From Merluccius polli (taxonomy: Eukaryota; Chordata; Actinopteri; Gadiformes; Merlucciidae): a stretch of 64,000 bases of DNA. Below the pieces are notes generated by a model. That model saw only the letters and a program-made list of their open reading frames with translations. It did no database searches and was not told the origin of the DNA. The translations under genes and the position numbers were made by a program. Shown in pieces: positions 22,705-31,700 of this stretch. The first letter of the stretch is position 1. Every line of letters starts with the position of its first letter. The stretch covers positions 40,001 through 104,000 of the forward strand of contig JAOPHQ010004275.1 of assembly GCA_030340625.1 (NCBI GenBank), written 5' to 3'.

Positions 22705-23226
22705 TAAGTATTATATTATTTGTTGCCCTGCTCATTTGTTGCCCACCCATCTGTACTATTTACTTTAGTTTCTCTGTTCATTAAAGGTCTCCTATTTTAC
22801 CACCAGATTTTGACATGGCTTGTAATGGGTAATCAACATCACACCTGGTGGTAAAATAGGGGACCTTTAAATGTAAAATCACATTTCTCCTCCTCCTCCT
22901 CCTCCTCCTCCTCCTCCTCCTCCTCCTCCTCCTCCTCCTCCTCCTCAGCCGGAACAGAGTACCGTCAGCAGGCGGCCGTCCCCAAGCTCTCGGAGACGCA
23001 CGGCATCGAGGACGTGGCCATCTTCGCCAAGGGTCCCATGGCCCACCTCTTCCACGGGGTCCAGGAGCAGAGCTACATCGCCCACGCCATGGCCTACGCG
23101 GCCTGCCTGCCGCCCTACGAGGAGTGTGACCTGCAGCCCAGCCGCTCAGGGGGCCTCCACCCCAGTCTCCTGGTGGTCCTCCTGGGCGTGCTCCTCGCCC
23201 TCTCCTCCCTCCTCCGATCGGTCTAG
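17157..23226 (+). CDS. alpi: Alkaline phosphatase, intestinal type, tandem copy B (11 exons, 525 aa)
   Basis: Exons: 17157-17235, 17758-17874, 18680-18795, 19015-19189, 19524-19696, 19983-20108, 20275-20344, 20606-20740, 21005-21196, 22174-22290, 22949-23226, total 1578 nt. Signal peptide about residues 1-21, then VIPEQE, close to the mature start of mammalian intestinal enzymes. Catalytic Ser115 lies in MPDSAGTAT; E330/D335/H339 flank the exon 8-9 join; TADHSH and ETHGIED supply the remaining ligands; DRGWYGNAD carries the active-site Arg. Cysteines of both expected disulfides are present. It lacks the ECNTT sequon of copy A. The tail after EECDLQPSRSGG is strongly hydrophobic, as expected for GPI attachment. 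Six exons have exactly the lengths of copy A (exons 3, 4, 5, 8, 9, 10), which shows tandem duplication. The start codon has A at -3 and G at +4, and a TATA box lies about 70 nt upstream. Intron 8 is non-canonical here too. Confidence 0.93.
18110..18190. repeat. TG and poly-G tract in intron 2 of alpi copy B
   Basis: TG repeats flank an 18-base run of G at about 18139-18156. The intron (17875-18679) otherwise shows nothing recognisable. Confidence 0.85.
20518..20586. repeat. AT microsatellite in intron 7 of alpi copy B
   Basis: About 35 AT repeats ending only 19 bp before exon 8, so the branch point and pyrimidine tract of this intron are squeezed into CATGTTTTGGTTAACTTAG. Confidence 0.95.
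20741..21004 (+). other. Intron 8 of alpi copy B with AT donor and non-canonical acceptor
   Basis: Exon 8 ends TTTGTGGAAG, followed by ATGAGTACCC, the same AT donor as in copy A. Exon 9 must begin with GGGGGAGAATCGAC (21005) to give V-E-G-G-R-I-D-H, and it then has the same 192-nt length as in copy A. The preceding bases are GTCTCCAA, so the intron reads AT...AA. If one G were missing from this homopolymer in the assembly, the acceptor would be an ordinary AG. A GT-AG choice (GTACCC to CCAAG) is in frame but replaces the conserved E-G-G-R with E-D-E-G-R. Confidence 0.6.
21430..21965. repeat. Diverged tandem repeat in intron 9 of alpi copy B
   Basis: Repeated phrases such as CATTTTCTCCACTGGAAGGG, GGAAGGGCATC and AGGGCAC recur every 40-110 bp, which indicates an old degenerate minisatellite or repeated element. 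No coding potential. Confidence 0.55.
21977..22058. repeat. G-run and GC-rich foldback in intron 9 of alpi copy B
   Basis: A run of 21 G at 21988-22008 is followed by GGCAAGGGGGGCGGTCGCCC and its near inverse CCCCCTTGCC, able to form a strong hairpin. It resembles the end of a GC-rich fish transposon, but no target duplication was found. Confidence 0.5.
22411..22703. repeat. Retroposon 3' end followed by ATT and GTA microsatellites
   Basis: AAGCACTTTGTAACCTGC followed by GGAAAGGTGGTATAGGCC resembles the 3' end of fish non-LTR elements whose tails expand as trinucleotides. It continues as ATT then about 45 GTA/CTA units to 22703. A related 3' end (AAAGCACTTTGTAAAC) occurs near 30950 in ankle1 intron 5. 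Confidence 0.6.
22781..22870. mobile_element. 90-bp palindromic element with TTAA ends in intron 10 of alpi copy B
   Basis: Left end TTAAAGGTCTCCTATTTTAC and right end GTAAAATAGGGGACCTTTAA are inverted copies, continuing through CACCAG/CTGGTG. TTAA at both edges fits a piggyBac-type miniature element. It lies 78 bp before exon 11. Confidence 0.75.
22886..22946 (+). repeat. TCC microsatellite forming the exon 11 acceptor tract
   Basis: About 20 TCC units run directly into the CAG acceptor of the last exon of alpi copy B, so the repeat serves as the polypyrimidine tract. Confidence 0.95.
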
Positions 23227-23360
23227 CAATGTCATGGTCATGCATGGTCTCTGGTTTGGTCTAAGAAGTCATTTGTAATTTTTGGGATATAAGTTATTTT
23301 TTTGAATGATGTTTTTTAATGATGTCATTATCCAGCACCCAGTGTTGAATGGAGTGATGG

Positions 23361-23366
23361 AATAAA
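23361..23366 (+). terminator. Polyadenylation signal of alpi copy B
   Basis: AATAAA 135 nt after the TAG stop, followed within 60 nt by T/GT-rich sequence. A later ATCAATAAAG near 23498 belongs to a retroposon tail. Confidence 0.6.
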
Positions 23367-23440
23367 CACCATGCTTGATGAGCTGGATGAGGATTATTCA
23401 CTGCTATGTTTGCCTTTTTTATGTACAGTATTATGCTTTA

Positions 23441-23516
23441 ACCTTTGTCACTATTGTCACTCAAATTTGTATTGTCACTCAAATTTCCCCTCGGGGATCA
23501 ATAAAGTATTGACCTA
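23441..23516 (+). mobile_element. LINE (L2-like) 3' tail
   Basis: CAAATTTCCCCTCGGGGATCAATAAAG is the usual 3' end of fish L2-type retroposons and is preceded by a duplicated TTGTCACTCAAATTT. Only the tail is present. Split motif quoted: TTTCCCCTCGGGGATC, then AATAAAG. Confidence 0.55.
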
Positions 23517-23627
23517 CCTACTACATGACATGATAACTCTTTCAGCACAAAAGTACAGCTGGAATGGCATTCAAATATTTGAGCAGTAGGCTAAATATAC
23601 AAGTTGATCTAAACTATTTTGATTTTC

Positions 23628-23886
<259 letters not shown>

Positions 23887-23910
23887 GGGAGCGGGAGGTA
23901 TAGTTTCGGC

Positions 23911-24358
23911 CATAGACATATATACATAGACGCCTCATAGACTGACGCTGCCCGTTAGAGCTGACGTAGCAGCGCGGCCGCCATCTTGGATGGGTCCCCA
24001 GTGCGCCCCCAGTGCATTCATTTCTATGGAGGAAGGTGTATCCCCAACTACAATAATAAGCATAACTCCCCGAATTTTTACCGGATTTTCACACGGTTTG
24101 GTTTGTTACAAATGGCAGAGATTTATTTATGATACAGGACGAATTATTATTATTATTTTTTTTTTTAAATAATAAGAATTATTGTTCAGTCTTACTTGTT
24201 AAAGGTAATCCCACACGATCTGGTGTCAATACTGCGCCGTAAGCTGCACAAAATACTGGCATAGCTCTCCCGTTGGAGTGAGGAGTCCCAACCAATATGG
24301 CGGCGACGCTGGGTTACGTTCCATCACGTCATGAGGCGTCTACGTATATATGTCTATG
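23911..24358. mobile_element. Inverted-repeat transposon (448 bp) with 8-bp target duplication
   Basis: Ends CATAGACATATATACATAGA and, reversed, CATAGACATATATACGTAGA, both followed by CGCCTCAT. A second inverted block, GCCGCCATCTTGG and GCCGCCATATTGG, lies further in. Flanks GTTTCGGC (23903-23910) and GTTTCGCC (24359-24366) are a target duplication with one mismatch. Non-coding. Confidence 0.8.
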
Positions 24359-24549
24359 GTTTCGCCCCTCTCGTGGGTGTGACGTATAGTTTCGGTAGCG
24401 CTTGCAAATTAAGCACATTGACATCCATATGAACTTTGAAACGTGTTGAACAATATGGATACGCAATGATCGCCATGGTCCACAGACAACGCTACACGTG
24501 TCTTTAATTGTTCTGCAATAATGGCTAATAATCGATTAATATTGACTGC

Positions 24550-24942
24550 TAAATGTTACGTACGGAGAGCACCCGACCATTTAAAACGCGTCAAAACACG
24601 TCTGTCTGTCTTCAGATTGGTCTGAACGGAGACCCGTCTTATGGAGGCGGGACTTCCGGCTGCTGGACGAATGGGGAGCCCGGAGGGGCGGGGCCGGGGG
24701 TCTTGGAGGGAAGTTTAACCACACAATGCGTTGCGAGCTGGACGTAATAAACAATGTAGTAACATGTGGAGACATGTTGTTATCTTTCTCTCTTTCCATT
24801 ACCCACGAGAAATACGATAACGGATTAGACGGGCCAGCGCAACAATGACGCGCAGGAGGCGCACGCAGCCGGTCCGTTTGTCGCGCGCGTCGTTAGTGGA
24901 CCAGTGTGTTGGCCGTGTATCACGTTAGCTCTCCCTGCGTCC
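24550..24942 (+). promoter_or_regulatory. CpG-rich promoter-like region upstream of ankle1
   Basis: CpG density rises sharply here compared with the flanks. An ETS-type ACTTCCGG lies at 24652-24659 and a GC box GGGGCGGGGC at 24685-24694, with runs such as TCGCGCGCGTCG near 24880. This fits a TATA-less CpG promoter for ankle1, or a bidirectional one, although the minisatellite separates it from the start codon. Confidence 0.45.
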
Positions 24943-25675
24943 CGAGGGTCGGTGCTGCGCCCCGAGCGTCGGTCCCGAGGGTCGATCCTGCGTCCTGGAG
25001 GTCAGTCCTGCGTCCTGAGGGTCGGTCCTGCACACTGAGGGCCGGTCCTGCGCCCTTAGGGTCGGTCCTGCACCCTGAGGGTCGGTCCTGCGCCCTTAGG
25101 GTCGGTCCTGCACCCTGAGGGTCGGTCCTGCGCCCTTAGGGTCGGTCCTGCACCCTGAGGGTCGGTCCTGCACACTGAGGGCCGGTCCTGCGTCCTGAGG
25201 GTCGGTCCTGCGCCCTTAGGGTCGGTCCTGCGCCCTGAGGGTCGGTCCTGCGCCCTTAGGGTCGGTCCTGCACCCTGAGGGTCGGTCCTGCACCCTGAGG
25301 GTCGGTCCTGCACACTGAGGGCCGGTCTTGCGCCCTTAGGGTCGGTCCTGCGCCCTGAGGGTCGGTCCTGCACCCTGAGGGTCGGTCCTGCGCCCTTAGG
25401 GTCGGTCCTGCGTCCTGAGGGTCGGTCCTGCGCCCCGAGCGTCGGTCCTGAGGGTCGGTCCTGCTGCGTCCTGAGGGTCGGTCCTGCGTCCTGAGGGTCG
25501 GTCCTGCTGCGTCCTGAGGGTCGGTCCTGCGTCCTGAGGGTCGGTCCTGCGTCCTGAGGGTCGGTCCTGCTGCGTCCTGAGGGTCGGTCCTGCGTCCTGA
25601 GGGTCGGTCCTGCGTCCTGAGGGTCGGTCCTGCGTCCTGAGGGTCGGTCCTGCACACTGAGGGCCAGTCCTGCTG
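24943..25675 (+). repeat. 20-bp minisatellite, about 36 copies, in the ankle1 5' region
   Basis: Near-perfect tandem units of the form GGGTCGGTCCTGCGCCCTTA or GGGTCGGTCCTGCGTCCTGA, with occasional 23-bp units carrying an extra CTG. Every unit has one or two CpGs. It ends 53 nt before the ankle1 ATG, so it is probably promoter or 5' UTR. Long open frames on the minus strand across it are by-products of the repeat. Confidence 0.95.
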
Positions 25676-25728
25676 CTGGGACCACGAACGGCGAGGTCGG
25701 AGACTGCGGCTACGTGACGTGTGACGCA

Positions 25729-28700
25729 ATGGACGGAACCGGGCGGAGACTGGGGAGCCGCCTGTCTGAGGCCGTGATGGAGGAAGACCCCAGGTGAGGT
25801 GAACGGGTGATGGCGAGCTCACTGTGAGGTGAACGGGTTATGGAGACCTCACAGTGAGGTGAACGGGTGATGGCGACGCGTTAGTAGTTCGCCATTCACG
25901 ATACAGGTTTGATCAGTGAAGTAGTTTCATCACTCCCATGTTGGTGACAAAGCGCAGATCTCCATTACTAATATTGTGGGCCGTAATTATAATATATGGG
26001 GGGACACACATCCCCCAATATTCAGATATGCTCAAAGTAATACAAATTAAATAGTACAAAAATAATAATACAAAAAATAAACACAAACGAGAGGAGAAGA
26101 GATGACTGAAGAGGAGAGGAGAAGATGGGACCAGAGGACCTAGGCAGAGAGACACGGAGAGCAGAGAGGAGAGGAGGGCATGGAGGAGGAGAGACCTGGA
26201 GAGGAGAGGACAAAAGATGACTGGAGAGCAGGGGAGGAGATGGGGAAGGAGAGCAGAGGTGATACACGATGCACTGATACACTGACAATTCACGACCTGT
26301 TGCATACATTTAATTATACATCTGAAGCCGTACAAAAGTAGCTAGCTATTGAGGAGTATGTCAGATGAGAGTGAGTGTGTCTGTGAAATACATTTACGGC
26401 ATTTAGCGGACACTTTTGTCTAAAACGACTTACAATAATAAGTACATTTGTCAGAAGTAAGTGCAACAATATATCGCTGTCGGTACAGTAAGGAAAAGTG
26501 CTAAGATACTAAGTGTAAGTGCCAGGACATACGAACATACAAGAAGTGCTTAAGTTTTTTTATTTGTAGATAATCAAAGACAAACTTAATATTTCTGTTA
26601 CCAGGACGCCAGAGGAGATGAGAGACATGGAGAGAAGAGAGAGGTGGATAGGAAAGGACAAGAGAGGAGAGCAGATGACTAGAGAGGTTAGGATTAGGAA
26701 AGAGAAAAGAGACTAAGAGACACAATTTGTCTGTGATGACCGGTAATAGACCGACAATAGACTAATCACACATTAGTCTATTGTTGGTAGTCTATACAGA
26801 TCCTCACATTAAAGAAACGGTCATTTTTCTTTTTGTGTCATAATAACTGTCAGATATAACAAGTACGACATGGCAAGTCGTGGAGAGCAGGGTAGAGGAG
26901 AAAATGAGAGCAGAGCAGAGCAAACACCCCAGCTGCCCACTCAGGTTTACTTGTAAATGTGATGTAAATACGTGATATTTTTTTATGGTTGTATTTTATC
27001 AATCCATAATCTCTGCCATTACATACAATGAAACAAGAAAAGTAAAAAAAAGAAAAGAAAACACAGCAATGTAACACGATACACTATTAGACATTATTGT
27101 TCAAAAATATAATAATAAATAAAAAGTTCCTCCCATGTGTTAGTGAATTTTGAAATATAAATATAATTGTGTTTTCAAATTTTGAAATTTTTCTGGGGGG
27201 GGGGGTGGCCCCCAGCAGATTTGGTCCTCACAATGTTGACTCCATGGCTATGGCTGGAAATTTGGATACAACAGACATTATTGCAATGCAGATATGTGTT
27301 TTAAAATGCCCCTCTCTTTCTACGGCAGGTCTGTACAGATGCTACTCTCGCAGGGCGCTAGTCCCAATCTGGTGGCCAGCAAAGGCGTGGCTGCGGTGCA
27401 CTTGGCTGTGGGGAAAGAGACAGAGAAGAGCATCCGCTGCTTAAAGCTACTGCTCCAACACGGAGCGGACCCCAACGTCAGGTGGGCATTGTGTTTCATT
27501 GTGTTTATTAATCCCATGCAGTGTGGTGAATTTAAAAACATTGTTGACACGATGTGGATGCTGACAGTTTGTTTTGTGTTGTGTTTGCTCCAGGTCTTCA
27601 GAGGGTCTCACACCCCTCCATGTTGCTGCACTGTGGGGGTGTTACCAAAACGTCAAACTGCTGTTGGCCAATGGAGGGAACCCTAATGTTACAGACCAGG
27701 TCGGAATGGGGTTTGTGTAGCTACATGGTACATCAGAAAGAGCACAGAAGGGTCATATTTTATGACATCTGTGTTGGTGATGTGTGACCAGCGTGCTATT
27801 GTCCGCACTAACTGTCAGTGGAAAAACACATCTGTGTTTTTTGAGAACATGTTTTTTGAGCCAGAGACTGTATCCGATGTATGTGCTCTATCGTGTGGTT
27901 GTGTCAGTGGTTGCGTCATTTTTGTCAACGGAACCGATCTTATTGCACACAAATATTGTTTTGCTGTTGATATCTTTTATGTCTTCCTTCTGGGGCAGGA
28001 GGGGAACACGCCGGGTCAGTTTGCAGAGCAACAGGATAACCGCAAGTGTGCTCAACTCCTCCAGAACCACCAGGCCCAGTCTGCTGACCTGGAAGAGGAC
28101 CCGCCACACTTCCAATACTGTAAGGCATTCCTGAGAAGTGTTTATTTTCAATCGAGTTCGATTTTCTGCTTCTAAAATGATTGTGTTTTTACACTAAAAC
28201 CAACCATTTAGGATCGCCCCTAGCAGTTTTTAAAAGTTTTAATCTTATCCAGATTTTATTTATGTCTCCACAGCTATTTATTCAGACCAGACGGACATAT
28301 CCAGCTACCCTGACTCAGACAGCAGCCTCAGCTCTCGGTTATCCATGATCAGCGACTTTGGTGAAGACCCGTTGAGCAGCACGAGACACTCAGCACTATT
28401 TGATCGTCCCGTATCAAACTACCCTAATCCCCGGTGGAGAGGGGGGCATTTGAACAGACCTGTGGACATGGACCCCAATGGTGGTGGTCTGGGCCGAGAC
28501 TGGAACATAAACAAAGACTGGATGTGCGGGGATGGGCCCTCATTTCTGTCTAGCACCCGCATGTCAACGGTAGGCTGTGCCTCTACGAAGCCAGTTCCCC
28601 AAGAGGACGTTACGTTTGGGGACGAAGTCACATGGGCACCAAACACATCCGAGGGCCCGTCGCTTCTATCTAGTACTCGCATGTCCATGGCAGGACCGGT

Positions 28701-31700
28701 TCTTCACAACCGTCCGGCAGCTAATAAGTGCCGACTTTCAATCCTCCATAGAGACGCACCCACAGCCACCATCGCCGGTACTTCCGGGCAAGCCAGCCGC
28801 AGAGCCAGCCGCAAGAGCGTCGGCTTCCGCGAGGTGGACGAATATTTTCCCATTTTGAGCGCAGAATCCCCCGAACCTCCGGTTGACAGCCTGCCCTTTG
28901 ACCCCTCCGAGTACTCGGACTCGGAGCGCTTGGTGACTGTCTTACACAAGCAGGGCATTGACGTGACATCGCCCGACCACGTGTACGTGTTCGACCGGGA
29001 CAGCAGCAAAAACACAGACGTTGACATGGAGAAAACTGTGTTTATTAACTTACGTTTGGAAGAGGGCGAAGAGACAGATGAGGAGGTCAGAGGTCAGACC
29101 CGGTTGGTGGAACAGCCTCCCCACAGTGTCGCTAGCAGTGGCAGTGGTAGTCACTACAGCAGCTGTGACAGCGACCATTATGCCACTGCCCATGGAGGCC
29201 TCCTACGGGTCAGCTGTTCCTCGTCCTCTGAGGAGGAAGCGAGGGAGAGAGCACTCAAATTTGAAGCTCAACATCCTACAGATTCTGCTTTGAGAAGCCA
29301 AGATGTTCAAATCCCAGCCCGACGACAAAGTGAACAGGAGGCAGATTCAAAGCTGGATAGATTGGAGGACGTACCAGCCCAGGTGAGTAAACTCAACCTG
29401 TCTGTCAAATCGCCTACAACCAACTCTGCACCTGAACCTTGTAGTGACCCTTTGGAAAAGGTGGTTAATACTGCAAATGATGATGCTGGTGGTGAAATAA
29501 CTGTGCCAGCCCGGTGCAGTCCAGTTGTCGGAATGGCTCAGGGTTCACAGGAAGACAGCGATCTTCCCTTCACCCCGAGTCCATTTGTGACGGGACGGAC
29601 AAGGTCGAGACTGAGCCGCTGCTCGATGAGAACCAGCAGAATGCCGGAGAGCGTCTTCTCCACCACATCTCTTTTTGAGGAGACACTGCCCACACCGGTC
29701 AGAACCCGCCGCCAGACGCCCAGGTCTCAGAGCAGTGATGATGTGTTTTATAACTCACCACACATGCATGGTTATGTGCCACCAAGGTCAACTGGAGACT
29801 CGGGGAGCTCCTTAACCTCAGACCACCTGGGGACGCAATCCAGCTCGGGTGTTGGCGATAGCCAGGCAGACACCTTCATCCTCCCCCGGGGTGGGGCCGA
29901 AGCCGGCCCACCATCGCAGAGTTTGCCTGACACCATCATTCTAGAAAGAAAACCAGACTCGTCAACCATTCGCTGTGAGGAGTACCTTAAAGACATTGCA
30001 CCGGATGTGGTGGGCAAGGACATGACAGAAGGTGAGGAGGAGGAGTTTCTGACCGACGACCAGACGAGCACAGACACAGTGAAACCACAGAAGAAACCAG
30101 ATGATGCAGTTGGCGCAGAGCAACTGGGAAGCCTGAAGAACAGAGAGGTCTCCTGGATCACAGAGGGCAGTGACACTCATGCCGAATCTGGCTCCTCCTC
30201 TTCGTCAGCGTCGTCATCCAGCTCGTGCTACTTCTCCCCCAGGAGGTCCAGGGAGAACTCTGAGACCACCGGGTACACCCCCAGGTACAGCATGAGCAGG
30301 CTGTCGCTGGGCCTCCGTCGGTCCCAGAACCACCTGGCCCCACAGAACCACCTACAGACCTACACCCCGTGCGCCCTGGACCTGGACGAGCCTGTGGAGT
30401 ACCTCTACACGGACACGGAGCAGGGCCACGAGCTGATCGAGACGCACATCCCTCCCACGGCCAACACCTCCCTCAGCACCAGCAGCAGTGATGAGACGGT
30501 GCTGTATGACTTCCAGTCCCTGAGGGCCGACCTGATGAGGATCAAGGGGGGCAAGGAGAACCAAACGCCACAGAAGAGGGTTGAGGAGGCAGTGCAGCTG
30601 CAGAAGAAGAAGAAGAAAGAGGGGGAGGAGAAGGAGAAGAAAGAGGAGGAGGCAAAGGGTTGTAGCGTGTTGCCGGAGACCAAGGGGATAACGGACAAGG
30701 AGTTGAGACGCAGGCTACTGGAGCTGGGGGAGAGCCCAGGTCCGATCAGCACACGGACACGGCCTGTGTACATGCAGAGGCTGTGCCGTCTCATCCTGGA
30801 ATCAAACACGCAGTCACATCAACAGCAGCACAAGCAGCTGGACCCGTCGCACACAGGTAGTTATTCAAGTATATTTTAATTTGTATACATGGATTAGGCT
30901 ATGATGGTTGAATTTATCCATGTTCAAGCAATTGTTTTGATTATGATAAAGCACTTTGTAAACTTTAAAAGTGCTATGCAAATAGTTAGATAATTATAGT
31001 GGGTTTGTTTAAGTTAAATTTAACAATTAAAAAACAGGTTAACAGAGTAAAAACAGGTTGAATAAAGGCTAAATAAAATGTTATTGGGTCCTCAGCAATA
31101 CACCCGACAAGTGTGAAGTCGATCGGATGAATAGTTGTCAAGAAAATCGAAGGACAGACATACCAACATACCGAGACCGCTCCATTTATAGTTAGATGAT
31201 TTAAGGCTGTACAAATACAATTGCCTACACCCAGCCAGTGATTAGCTAAAATGTCCCTGCTTTTTTCCTTTTTCTATGTTGTGGCTCAGACTCTGGTTAC
31301 AGTCTAGAGCTCAGCAGGGCACTGAGGACATTTGACCTCCCCGACTGCCATGCAGCCGAGCTGGAACTGTGTCAGCAGTTTGACCAGCCGGACCAGAACA
31401 AGAAGTGGAGAGAGGGGGTCATCAAGTCCAGCTTCAACTACCTGCTGCTGGACCCCAGGTCAGACACCGACTGTACTTCTCTTTGTCTCAGTTTGGAAAG
31501 ACAATGTTTTCCCTGTTACCTTCAATTCAATAGTTTTGGTATATTGTTTAAATACAACAATTATGTATTTTAATATTAGGGTTAGGGTATAATTGTTTAT
31601 GGCCAGGCATCTTATACAAATAGTATGAAGTATAATGTTAAACATGAGGGACAGACTCGTGGTTACGGTGTTTGGCTGACTCCTAGCCAAAAGTTCTAAT

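Larger units (their letters stand above)
25794..27328 (+). other. Intron 1 of ankle1
   Basis: 1535 nt. After the 30-bp triplication come polypurine tracts (about 26088-26260 and 26600-26715, GAGAGGA-rich), a fish SINE-like fragment (26391-26520, GGCATTTAGCGGACAC), a short perfect hairpin near 26750-26788 and AT-rich sequence. Confidence 0.6.

Noticed and set aside
22781..23245. 154-codon minus-strand frame rich in Arg and Gly
   Set aside because: It is the antisense of alpi copy B exon 11 and the TCC repeat.
24943..25675. CRISPR-like array
   Set aside because: Units are contiguous 20-bp tandem copies with no unique spacers, and the DNA is vertebrate.
25056..25822. Minus-strand open frames of 188-209 codons rich in Asp, Pro, Arg
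   Set aside because: They lie over the 20-bp minisatellite, which lacks stops in several frames. No start context or domain; a by-product of the repeat.
28345..30879. A single-exon 844-aa gene starting at the ATG at 28345
   Set aside because: The frame is the large internal exon of ankle1. It begins at an AG acceptor at 28274 and ends at a GT donor at 30857, in phase with its neighbours.
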